The notes under the pieces were generated by a model. It had not been told where the DNA came from. It saw nothing but the letters and a program-made list of their open reading frames with translations, and did no database searches. A stretch of 64,000 bases of DNA from Bacteroidales bacterium UBA4293 (GTDB lineage: Bacteria; Bacteroidota; Bacteroidia; Bacteroidales; Bacteroidaceae), in the NCBI GenBank assembly GCA_002395835.1, contig DGVD01000018.1:248001-312000 (forward strand). Direction: 5' to 3'. The translations under genes and the position numbers were made by a program. The first letter of the stretch is position 1, and each line of letters begins with the position of its first letter. This document shows, piece after piece, positions 9,631-17,613 of the stretch.

Positions 9631-10833
9631 TCAACCTTTTCGTTTCCATATGAAGGCAATCTTCCGATGAATAACCCACATATTCAAAAAACTAACCACT
9701 ACGAACAAAAATAGGCCCACTAAAACTGTTTTTCCTATTCCCCCTATGATGATATCTGGATATAAAGTTTCCAGAATTTCCAAATAATATTTCCTTACTA
9801 TCATTAGAACTAGAAAAGCCAGAACTAGGACTATAGCATTCAATCCCAATGTCAGCAGTTGATATGGATATGCCACACGTGAGGGTGAATAACCTATCAG
9901 CAACAAATTCTCCAACTTCTCAGCATTTTTTTGAACTAACAAATAAATACTGAGCATCAGAATATAAAAAGCCAAAACCGTAATTAATACACCCACACCC
10001 AATACAATTCCAACCACAATTTTCAAGAACCAAGTAGTCTTCCCCTGATCAAGTTTGTCATCTTCTGTTTCATAGCCCTTCGCCTGAAAATACTTAACTA
10101 TTCTATCATCAGTAGGATTATAAACTTCCAAAATAAGACGGGAAGGATGAACCTGTTCTCCAGAACCAAACTCCACATTAGCCCAATCTAAAAATGACTG
10201 AGGAACTAGAATCGTATTCAGACGATTACTGAAACCTACGATCTTTCCCTGATAATGTCCCGACTTACCATGCCCCTTAATGGAAATATCCAGACTAATC
10301 ATACTAATGATATTCTCAGAGAGCTTTGGAAGCCCCCTGGTCTGCGCAAAACCAAAGTTGTAAAGGTTCAAATAGTTCCTAGGAAGGATAATCGGTATAA
10401 AATCATCACCAGGCTGGAAATTCCACTGCGAAGAGTCATAATCGACAAATTCATTAGGTACACTCTCAAAGAACATTTCTGTCGAGAACTGGATGCCGAC
10501 ATTCTTCATGCCCATACTAGCTGATATGCTAAAATCGGCGGGTTGGAATAGACCTAAAGAACGAGTAAACGGCTGTGTTTCCAAATCCTTAATTTCAGAT
10601 GTAGTAAAGCTATTGCCCTTTCCCGTTAGCGCAGAGACAGCCTGGACCTGCTTGGTCACTACGATATAGTCCTTCTTCATAAAGCTCTCTCTAGAAGAGA
10701 AAATAGAAGACACATCCTGATAGAACTGAAATCCTAAAAGGATAATAACCAAACCTATCAGGTTGGCCAAAGTAAAGCCAGCAAACTGGCCGATGCTGAT
10801 ATGCTGACGAAGCAATTTCCAAACCAGTTTCAT
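9631..10833 (-). CDS. ABC transporter permease, FtsX/MacB-like fold
   Basis: 400 residues: a membrane segment at about 20-40, a periplasmic domain of about 230 residues, then three membrane segments, the layout of FtsX/LolE-type permeases. The ATG overlaps the stop of the ATPase gene (4 bases), so the two form one transporter. These systems usually work on lipoproteins, peptides or cell-wall enzymes rather than importing small solutes. The neighbouring DUF4836 lipoprotein could be a client or partner; that is inference. Confidence 0.8.
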   Translation of the reverse strand: MKLVWKLLRQHISIGQFAGFTLANLIGLVIILLGFQFYQDVSSIFSSRESFMKKDYIVVTKQVQAVSALTGKGNSFTTSEIKDLETQPFTRSLGLFQPADFSISASMGMKNVGIQFSTEMFFESVPNEFVDYDSSQWNFQPGDDFIPIILPRNYLNLYNFGFAQTRGLPKLSENIISMISLDISIKGHGKSGHYQGKIVGFSNRLNTILVPQSFLDWANVEFGSGEQVHPSRLILEVYNPTDDRIVKYFQAKGYETEDDKLDQGKTTWFLKIVVGIVLGVGVLITVLAFYILMLSIYLLVQKNAEKLENLLLIGYSPSRVAYPYQLLTLGLNAIVLVLAFLVLMIVRKYYLEILETLYPDIIIGGIGKTVLVGLFLFVVVSFLNMWVIHRKIAFIWKRKG

Positions 10834-11477
10834 AACTTTAGTATTTGATCATAATCCAAATTCATGTGTTTGCCAATGCTAGTGACAATAACACCTGCAC
10901 CTTGTTTTTGAGCCTCACTCAACAGAAGTTCTCCCAAAATTTCAGAATTCCGTTCATCTAGATGGCTTATCGGCTCATCTACAAAAATGAAATCAAAAGG
11001 TTGACAAAGAGAACGAATCAAAGCTACACGCTGTTGTTGTCCAAAACTTAATCTTCCAACCTTTGAATCTCTTTTATCCCCTATTCCCAGTCTTTCAAAC
11101 CACTCATCAATCTGTTTCTGAGATTTGAAGCCAGTCAGCTGATTCTTAATCTGTATATTTTCCATGGCAGTCAATTCAGGGAACAAACGTAATTCCTGCC
11201 ATAAAATACTCAGACAACGGATGCGGATATCCACCCACTCAGCTACACGCAGGCTATGAATGTCCTTGTCATCAAACAGAATTTGACCTGTAAAATCTTT
11301 CCGATAACCAAAGATATAACTACACATGGAAGACTTACCAGTACCTGAATCAGCCTCCACCAGATAAAGATGACCTTTCTGAAAAGTCAGATTCTGCAAC
11401 CACACATCACTTTGCATAAGTGACCTGCGTTCCTCGAATACCAGTGGAAGGACCTGCTTCAATTCTATTTTATCCAT
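10830..11477 (-). CDS. ABC transporter ATP-binding protein
   Basis: 215 residues. Walker A DSGTGKSS (43-50), Q-loop WQELRLFPELT, signature LSFGQQQR and Walker B FIFVDEP are present in order. The signature has F for the second S of LSGGQ, still within LolD/FtsE-type variation. It pairs with the adjacent FtsX-type permease. The gene overlaps the DUF4836 gene by 13 bases. Confidence 0.88.
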   Translation of the reverse strand: MDKIELKQVLPLVFEERRSLMQSDVWLQNLTFQKGHLYLVEADSGTGKSSMCSYIFGYRKDFTGQILFDDKDIHSLRVAEWVDIRIRCLSILWQELRLFPELTAMENIQIKNQLTGFKSQKQIDEWFERLGIGDKRDSKVGRLSFGQQQRVALIRSLCQPFDFIFVDEPISHLDERNSEILGELLLSEAQKQGAGVIVTSIGKHMNLDYDQILKL

Positions 11478-12838
11478 GGCTGCAAAAAGACTTTCAATAT
11501 ATTATCCTGCTGATTCCTTACCGATACGGTCAGCTCAAAATGAACAGGTTCCGTCCATCGAAGAACAGCAGTTTCCAATTGGCTAGAAATGTCGGTTGGC
11601 AATCCTGAAACAGCAGAAAAATGAGACAGATTTACCATGACAAAACCATATGTGCCCTTTATCTTTGAAGCCCAAGAATCAAGCAAACGATTCTGGTCAA
11701 TTGTAGCTGGCACTCCTTTTCTATTCTGATTACTAGAAAGATAGAAGTCTTGACCATCCAGTCCGAAAACATAGGAGCCAAAAGCATAAGAGTGATTACC
11801 TAGCATACGGATTCCATTTCTAGAAGCCCATGAATCATCGGTAAAAATAGCAGTGCTATTCAACTGACCATAGGCCATAAATTCATTAGAAGGGGAAGTG
11901 TAAAAAGCCACATCTTCCAATTCATTTAGTAATTCATGGACCGGAACGGCTTGTGCCATCAGTTCCAAAGTCATGCCAATATCCCTGTTCCCCTTCAAAA
12001 TTTCCACTAATTCCGGGGTACTATGAAAAGATGCAAACAGGCTGAAATCAGAAGGAATAATCTTGGTAAACACACCATCCTGAACCTTCAAAGAAGAGGT
12101 AAGGTGCCGGATGGCTTCTTGAACCTTGGAATCATCGGAATGGAAATCTACGTTGGCTTCCAGTTTACCCACATTGAAATCCACAGACAAAAGCGTGCAA
12201 AGACTGCTCAGTTCCACATCATCGGGGAAAAACGACAACCATTTCCCTATAACAGACTCAGGAAGCACGGAAGCATCGGCATAGATGGAAAGATCCGACC
12301 CTGATGCTACTAGTTTCTGGAAAGATGAATGGGAAACAAAACTATCTGCAGCATCCTGCTCCATGAACTTCTTGGCACGCTGACGGAAAACCTTCGCATC
12401 CCCATAGATATTCATGGCAAACAACTGTTCCTCATTATAACCCAACAGCCACTCACGGGTAGAAGCCCAGGTATAATCACCATCCTCTTCCATACTGACA
12501 CCCCATGACTGAGCATCGTTCTTTAGAAAATCGGCCAGTTTATCTGCATCACTGACAGCTGCTACAAATCCCATGGCATTATTGGAAACATAGGCATAAA
12601 CCTTTTCATTCCAGTCAATTCCAGTCTTCTCAGGGTGCTGCGTCACATCCTTCAGCACTCCTGAAAGATTTTCATTCTCCAGTCCAGCCTTTTGGAACAG
12701 ACTCACCACATCTATTTGAGCTACAAGCTGGGAATCCTTTGGCAAACTGTTCACATAATCCCTTTTAGAACAAGATGCCAACAAGAAAGAAATAACCAGA
12801 AAAAAGAGATATGAAATCTTTTTTACCATCAGCCTCAA
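11465..12838 (-). CDS. DUF4836 family lipoprotein
   Basis: 457 residues. Signal peptide with lipobox LLASC (Cys about residue 22). The mature protein carries the pattern I associate with DUF4836 (VAQIDVVSLFQKAGL near residue 45, a central beta-rich region, and a C-terminal HFELTVSVRNQ strand). Function unknown; probably in the periplasm, attached to a membrane. The ATG overlaps the rsmE stop by 4 bases (ATGA), which supports this start over the Met three residues later. Confidence 0.8.
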   Translation of the reverse strand: MRLMVKKISYLFFLVISFLLASCSKRDYVNSLPKDSQLVAQIDVVSLFQKAGLENENLSGVLKDVTQHPEKTGIDWNEKVYAYVSNNAMGFVAAVSDADKLADFLKNDAQSWGVSMEEDGDYTWASTREWLLGYNEEQLFAMNIYGDAKVFRQRAKKFMEQDAADSFVSHSSFQKLVASGSDLSIYADASVLPESVIGKWLSFFPDDVELSSLCTLLSVDFNVGKLEANVDFHSDDSKVQEAIRHLTSSLKVQDGVFTKIIPSDFSLFASFHSTPELVEILKGNRDIGMTLELMAQAVPVHELLNELEDVAFYTSPSNEFMAYGQLNSTAIFTDDSWASRNGIRMLGNHSYAFGSYVFGLDGQDFYLSSNQNRKGVPATIDQNRLLDSWASKIKGTYGFVMVNLSHFSAVSGLPTDISSQLETAVLRWTEPVHFELTVSVRNQQDNILKVFLQPWIK

Positions 12839-13542
12839 CTATTAAACAAATGCATAATATGTACAGCCACCAGCGCAGCCGTTTCCGTACGCAACCTGCT
12901 CTTACCTAATGAAATACTCTTAAATCCATGAGCCTCGGCCAAGGAAACCTCTTCCTCACTGAAATCACCCTCAGGACCTATCAGAACCGTTACATCCTCA
13001 TTAGGGACAATTACCTTACGAAGCTCTGGTAGATTTTCCGAGTGGCAATGAGCAATAAACTTCTGCCCTTTCAAATCCTGAGCAACGAATTTCTTGAAAT
13101 CCATCATCTCATGCAGGATAGGCTTTTCGGCTTTATGACTCTGCTTCATGGCAGAAATCAATATTTTATCGATACGCTCCGTCTTAATCACCTTTCGCTC
13201 TGACCACCTGCAGTTCAGGAAACTCAGTTCATCGAACCCTATTTCTGTAGCCTTTTCTACCAGCCACTCCGTACGGTCCATGTTTTTGGTAGGCCCCATG
13301 CCTAGATGAAGATGCCCTACCCACTCACGGGGCTGAGGCATACACTCCAGCACCTCGAACTGACAACGTTTCCCAGAGGTTCCAGATACCACTGCTGAAT
13401 AATAATTTCCTTTACCATCAATCAGCACCATCTCATCCCCCGGTTTCATCCGAAGAACACGCAACGCATGAGCTGCCTCTTCCTCGGGCAACTCATGCGA
13501 TGTGTCAATATCAGGTGTATAAAAATAACGGACCTCTTTCAT
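12835..13542 (-). CDS. rsmE: 16S rRNA m3U1498 methyltransferase RsmE
   Basis: 235 residues, normal for the family. The SPOUT knot motifs IGPEGDFSEEE and LGKSRLRTETAA lie near the C-terminus, with a PUA-like N-terminal domain beginning RYFYTPDI. It methylates U1498 in the decoding region of the small ribosomal subunit. First gene of the six-gene minus-strand operon. The -7 box ends only 2 nt before the ATG, so the transcript is probably leaderless. Confidence 0.93.
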   Translation of the reverse strand: MKEVRYFYTPDIDTSHELPEEEAAHALRVLRMKPGDEMVLIDGKGNYYSAVVSGTSGKRCQFEVLECMPQPREWVGHLHLGMGPTKNMDRTEWLVEKATEIGFDELSFLNCRWSERKVIKTERIDKILISAMKQSHKAEKPILHEMMDFKKFVAQDLKGQKFIAHCHSENLPELRKVIVPNEDVTVLIGPEGDFSEEEVSLAEAHGFKSISLGKSRLRTETAALVAVHIMHLFNS

Positions 13543-13544
13543 CC

Positions 13545-13552
13545 CAAATTTA
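13545..13552 (-). promoter_or_regulatory. -7 box TAAATTTG of the rsmE operon
   Basis: Exact match, 2 nt upstream of the rsmE ATG; its upstream flank runs directly into the AGTT-loop palindrome repeat at 13555. Confidence 0.65.
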
Positions 13553-13554
13553 AA

Positions 13555-13591
13555 CTCTCTAGTTAGAGAGAAATTTTTCTCCAGTTGGAGA
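13555..13591. repeat. Dispersed AGTT-loop palindrome element, copy 1
   Basis: Two small palindromes in tandem: CTCTCTAGTTAGAGAG (13555-13570) and TCTCCAGTTGGAGA (13578-13591), each a stem around AGTT and separated by A/T runs. Related sequence recurs at 33968-34016 and 49342-49399. It fills the space between the rsmE promoter and the stop of the nucleoside permease. Confidence 0.6.
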
Positions 13592-13593
13592 GA

Positions 13594-14853
13594 TTATTTT
13601 TCTGTTTCATGTTTGTAATTAAACAAGAAATAGAATGCGATAGCAACTACCAGAGAATAGCCTGCAAAAACGAACCATGCATTGTGCCATCCTGCCTGCT
13701 GCAATTCTGCCGGCTGATTGTAGACCAACGCATTTACCACAGCTCCTGCTGCCAGTGTTCCGATAGAAGCTCCAAGACCGTTTGTCATCATCATGAACAA
13801 GCCTTGTGCACTGCTTCGTATATCCTTATCTGTCTCCTTGTCTACAAACAGGGAACCAGAGATATTAAAGAAATCGAATGCCACACCATATACCACCATG
13901 GACAGAATAAACAGCCAAACAAGATTTCCAGGGTTACCCAGTCCGAAGAAACCGAAACGGAACACCCATGCAAACATGGAAATGAGCATAACCACCTTGA
14001 TGCCGTAGCGTTTCAAGAAGAACGGAATCAGCAAGATACATAGGGCTTCGCTCATCTGAGAAAGAGAAATCAGGATATTGGCATGCTTTACACCGAAGGT
14101 ATCTGCATACTCTGGGATACTAGCAAAAGATGAAATATATGGATTAGCATAACCGTTAGTCACCTGGAGAGCAGCACCCAACAAGAAAGAGAAAATGAAG
14201 AAGATAGCCATTCTTCTATCCCTGAACAGGGTGAAAGCACGAAGACCCAGAGCCTCAACAATACCCTTTCCTTTACCCTTGCTGCCCACAGGACACTTAG
14301 GCATGGTAAGAGCATAAAGACACAAGATCAAACTCAGAACACCAGAAACCACGAACTGTCCTGGAGTAGTCTGCAAACCTGCCAAATCCACACCAATCAT
14401 GGTGATTATAAAACCGATGGTTCCCCACACACGGATTGGAGGGAACGTTTTTACCGTATCAAGACCGGCTTTTTCCAAAGCATTATACGCTACTGAGTTG
14501 GTCAATGCGATAGTAGGCATGAAGAATGCCACATTGACGGTATACAAGGTAAACAGTATAGAGAACTGAACCTCACTCCCTGCAGAATATGCATAGGCAC
14601 CCGCTGCAAGCATGGTACAACCAGCCACCAGATGACAAAGGGATACTAATTTTTGAGCTTCCACCCACCGGTCGGCTACTATACCCATCAAGGCAGGCAT
14701 GAAAAGAGAAACAAAACCTTGAACTGCGTAAAAATAGCTGATGTTAGCTCCCATACCTGCACCAGCCAAATAGGAACCCATAGAAGTTAGATAGGCACCC
14801 CAGACAGCGAACTCCAAAAAGTTCAATAAAGTCAGTCTTAATTTGATATCCAT
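13594..14853 (-). CDS. Nucleoside:H+ symporter (NupG/XapB-type MFS permease)
   Basis: 419 residues from the ATG at 14853 with about 12 membrane segments. The N-terminus (LRLTLLNFLEFAVWGAYL) and the central loop before transmembrane segment 7 resemble the nucleoside:H+ symporter family. It imports nucleosides through the inner membrane. The start is fixed because the -7 box (14878-14885) overlaps the alternative ATG at 14880. A uridine phosphorylase elsewhere in the window could use the imported substrate. Confidence 0.87.
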   Translation of the reverse strand: MDIKLRLTLLNFLEFAVWGAYLTSMGSYLAGAGMGANISYFYAVQGFVSLFMPALMGIVADRWVEAQKLVSLCHLVAGCTMLAAGAYAYSAGSEVQFSILFTLYTVNVAFFMPTIALTNSVAYNALEKAGLDTVKTFPPIRVWGTIGFIITMIGVDLAGLQTTPGQFVVSGVLSLILCLYALTMPKCPVGSKGKGKGIVEALGLRAFTLFRDRRMAIFFIFSFLLGAALQVTNGYANPYISSFASIPEYADTFGVKHANILISLSQMSEALCILLIPFFLKRYGIKVVMLISMFAWVFRFGFFGLGNPGNLVWLFILSMVVYGVAFDFFNISGSLFVDKETDKDIRSSAQGLFMMMTNGLGASIGTLAAGAVVNALVYNQPAELQQAGWHNAWFVFAGYSLVVAIAFYFLFNYKHETEK

Positions 14854-14877
14854 TGGTATATGATTTAAAATTGAGAG

Positions 14878-14885
14878 CAAAGATA
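14878..14885 (-). promoter_or_regulatory. -7 box TATCTTTG for the nucleoside permease
   Basis: Exact match on the minus strand, 24 nt before the ATG at 14853. Confidence 0.65.
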
Positions 14886-14915
14886 ATGCTTTTTTTTAAA
14901 TAAGGTAGAGATAGC

Positions 14916-14951
14916 AAAAAAAAAGATGGCTGTCTCACGACAACCAATCTT
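14916..14951 (-). terminator. Rho-independent terminator after rlmI
   Basis: On the minus strand an imperfect stem (AAGATTGGTTGTC against GACAGCCATCTT) is followed by a run of nine T. It ends the rlmI transcript before the nucleoside permease promoter. Confidence 0.65.
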
Positions 14952-15061
14952 TAAAAACCTTATAAATCTAATACCATGAAAAACACAGTGCAAAGGTATG
15001 GATTTTACACCAAATAAAGGCTGTTAACCCACACAATCGACTATTTATTAACATGATTTAA

Positions 15062-16240
15062 CTATTCCACGTATAAAACCAGCCCTTTCAGGTACTCACC
15101 CTCAGGATGATAGATATTAATAGGATGGTCAGCTGGCTGATGCAATTGATGCAGAATTTTCACGCTTCTACCACTCTGAGCTGCAGCTGTGAAGACTGCC
15201 AAACGGAACTGATCCTTGTTTACAGCCTGAGAGCAACTGAAAGTGAACAGTATGCCTCCAGGTTTGATTTTCTCGAATGCTTTAGCATTGATTTTCCGAT
15301 ACCCCTGCAAGGCATGATGAAGTGCATCACGATGCTTGGCAAATGCCGGAGGATCCAGAATAATCAAGTCGTACTGATCGCCCATTCTGTCCAAATATTT
15401 GAATGCATCTTCAGCAAAAGCTGCGTGCCTAGTATCACCTGGGAAGTTTAATTCCACATTTTCATTGGTTAAATCGATGGCGCGCTGCGAACTATCTACT
15501 GAGTGAACTAATTTTGCTCCTCCTCGCATAGCATAAAAGGAAAAACCTCCAGTGTAGCAAAACATATTCAAAACTGAACGATTTTTAGAGAATTTCTCCA
15601 GCAAAGAACGATTTTCCCGTTGATCCACAAAGAAACCTGTCTTTTGTCCTTGTAGCCAATCCACATGGAAAAGTAAATTATTTTCACGAGCTATACACTC
15701 TCCTCCACCACCCAGAAGGTAACCATCCTCTTGATTCAGATTAGCCTTGTAAGGGAGTGTGGTTTCACTCTTGTAATAGATGTTCTCCACCACTCCATTC
15801 ATGACCTTTTGAAGAGCATGAGCCACATCCATTCTATTCACATGCATACCCACAGAATGTGCCTGCATCACAGCAGTGCGGTCGTAGATATCGATAATCA
15901 GTCCTGGCAAGTTGTCCCCTTCCCCATGCACCAGACGATAGGCATTAGTATGCTCACTTCCAGCCAGACCGATACTTTTCCTCAAATCATAGGCCACTTC
16001 CAGACGATGCTCCCAGAATTTCTCATCTATCGGTTCATCCTTAAACGACAAGACACGCACAGCTATACTTCCAATCTGAGCATGTCCCACAGCCAAAAAC
16101 TGATTCTCTGAACTAATCACTTGTACCAGATCTCCCTCTTCTATGCCCTTGTCTGCATGAGCAATAGCACCGGAAAAGACCCAGGGATGAAAACGCTTTA
16201 AAGACTCATCCTTGCCCTTCTTCAGGTATATTTTCTTCAT
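15062..16240 (-). CDS. rlmI: 23S rRNA m5C methyltransferase, RlmI-like
   Basis: 392 residues. An N-terminal PUA-type domain (RFHPWVFSGAI) is followed by a Rossmann methyltransferase with SAM motif MFCYTGGFSFYAM, LDPPAFAKH and the cysteine motif FSCSQAV. The closest named family is RlmI (m5C1962 of 23S rRNA). The 5' end overlaps the upstream exonuclease gene by 35 bases, indicating translational coupling. Confidence 0.88.
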   Translation of the reverse strand: MKKIYLKKGKDESLKRFHPWVFSGAIAHADKGIEEGDLVQVISSENQFLAVGHAQIGSIAVRVLSFKDEPIDEKFWEHRLEVAYDLRKSIGLAGSEHTNAYRLVHGEGDNLPGLIIDIYDRTAVMQAHSVGMHVNRMDVAHALQKVMNGVVENIYYKSETTLPYKANLNQEDGYLLGGGGECIARENNLLFHVDWLQGQKTGFFVDQRENRSLLEKFSKNRSVLNMFCYTGGFSFYAMRGGAKLVHSVDSSQRAIDLTNENVELNFPGDTRHAAFAEDAFKYLDRMGDQYDLIILDPPAFAKHRDALHHALQGYRKINAKAFEKIKPGGILFTFSCSQAVNKDQFRLAVFTAAAQSGRSVKILHQLHQPADHPINIYHPEGEYLKGLVLYVE

Positions 16241-16856
16241 CTTCCTTAATTACTTCCAATTGATAATCACCAGTTTTCCTCAACCTTTCCAGTTCTTCAT
16301 AAATCTGCACACAAGCCCACGCATCGGTAGCTGCATAAAGTTTCTGTGCATCGGAAAGTATATTCGCTTCCCAGTTTGAAAGCCGTTGAGTCTTGGAAAT
16401 ACGCATCTCAAAAAGATTGGCATACAGTTTCTGCAGACTCATATCCGTTATTCCGAACTGCTTCACATACTCCTGCAGTTCAATGTAATTTCCCGGTTTA
16501 AAATCCTTACGCTTCTTTAAAGACATAAAATCGTCTTTCAAAGACAACCCTATCTTAGGCACGTTAGTATCTTCCAGGAGACGAACGATAGCAGGTGTCA
16601 ACCCGAAGAAATTCAAACGGAACAAGAAACAAGTATCGTGTGTAGAGACCTGAATGAGCCCTACTTTATATTTTTTCCCTTTTTGAAAAGACGGACGGGT
16701 TTCCGTATCAATACCCAGGATAGGTTGCGTGAGCAGATAATCCACAGCCCTCTCTGCTTCTCCTTCCGTATAAATCATGATAATACGACCGGGGAATAGC
16801 ACTTGAGGCATTTTCTTGATGTCTTCCTTATTCTGTTTACTCTTTAAAATCTTCAT
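16206..16856 (-). CDS. 3'-5' exonuclease, RNase D-like (DEDD family)
   Basis: 216 residues. Exo I is GIDTETRPSF (about residue 45), exo II GLSLKDDF, and exo III is TDAWACVQIY, giving a DEDDy set. No HRDC domain, so it is a short RNase D/WRN-exonuclease-type protein. The substrate (RNA or DNA) cannot be told from sequence. It sits between the DUF5063 gene (6 bases upstream) and rlmI (overlapping), which fits an RNA-maturation operon. Confidence 0.85.
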   Translation of the reverse strand: MKILKSKQNKEDIKKMPQVLFPGRIIMIYTEGEAERAVDYLLTQPILGIDTETRPSFQKGKKYKVGLIQVSTHDTCFLFRLNFFGLTPAIVRLLEDTNVPKIGLSLKDDFMSLKKRKDFKPGNYIELQEYVKQFGITDMSLQKLYANLFEMRISKTQRLSNWEANILSDAQKLYAATDAWACVQIYEELERLRKTGDYQLEVIKEDEENIPEEGQG

Positions 16857-16862
16857 TTTCTT

Positions 16863-17435
16863 CTATTCTTCAGAACTATCTTCTGCTTCCTCAGCAGGTT
16901 CCTCATCCTGTTCTGAAAACTGATTATATTTTACATCGTGAAGGGCACGCATGGTGTTTACCAGGGTCTGCCCCCAATACATCTCAAAGTTCTGCTGAAC
17001 TGCAGCTAAAGAAGAACGCATGGTATTCTCCAATCCCATTTTGAAGATTCCCACAAAGTTTCGCAAATCTTGATAGATGTCGGCCAAATCTTCAGAAATC
17101 GTCTTCAGCACAGGACGGTCACTATATTTCATTTCCTCCACGAATACATCCAAATAGTCATCCTGCTCACCTAAAAGACCTGCTATGGAGATACGGATAA
17201 CGTTGTAATCATCTTCCGTAACCAAGTCTTCCAAGTCTGCATCCTCATCCTGTTCCATAGGTTCCAGCATGGATGCTTTTATGTATAGTAACGGAAGTAT
17301 TTTCAAAGCTACACTCACGAAGTCTTTCCGACTACGCTGTTCTACCTGTTCCAAAAAAGCACAAAATTCTGCAGCTACAGTAACAAATTCCACTACATTA
17401 CGGTCCATCAGTACCGATTTATCCTGTTGTTTCAT
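16863..17435 (-). CDS. DUF5063 domain protein
   Basis: 190 residues from the ATG at 17435. Mostly alpha-helical, acidic C-terminus (EQDEEPAEEAEDSSEE). I recognise the DUF5063 pattern found beside RNase D-like and rlmI genes in Bacteroides; function unknown. The longer ATG at 17456 is rejected because the -7 box (17454-17461) covers it. First gene of a three-gene operon. Confidence 0.75.
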   Translation of the reverse strand: MKQQDKSVLMDRNVVEFVTVAAEFCAFLEQVEQRSRKDFVSVALKILPLLYIKASMLEPMEQDEDADLEDLVTEDDYNVIRISIAGLLGEQDDYLDVFVEEMKYSDRPVLKTISEDLADIYQDLRNFVGIFKMGLENTMRSSLAAVQQNFEMYWGQTLVNTMRALHDVKYNQFSEQDEEPAEEAEDSSEE

Positions 17436-17453
17436 TCCATATAAATTTGAATA

Positions 17454-17461
17454 CAAAGGTA
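17454..17461 (-). promoter_or_regulatory. -7 box TACCTTTG for the DUF5063-exonuclease-rlmI operon
   Basis: Exact match on the minus strand, 18 nt before the ATG at 17435. Confidence 0.65.
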
Positions 17462-17551
17462 CGGAAATAAATTGAAATTCTAGAAGTTTGACTCAGAAAC
17501 TTTAAAACTTCATTCCAAAGTTTCAATTTCCTTATTAAAAAAGAAATGTTT

Positions 17552-17585
17552 TTTGTGGAGATTAAAGTAATTTGTTGTAACTTTG
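17552..17585 (+). promoter_or_regulatory. Promoter of the ftsK operon
   Basis: -33 TTTG at 17552-17555 and -7 TAACTTTG at 17578-17585, 22 bases between. The ftsK ATG follows 28 nt later. Confidence 0.7.
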
Positions 17586-17613
17586 CGCCACTTATAGACG
17601 AGAAAAAAAGCAT

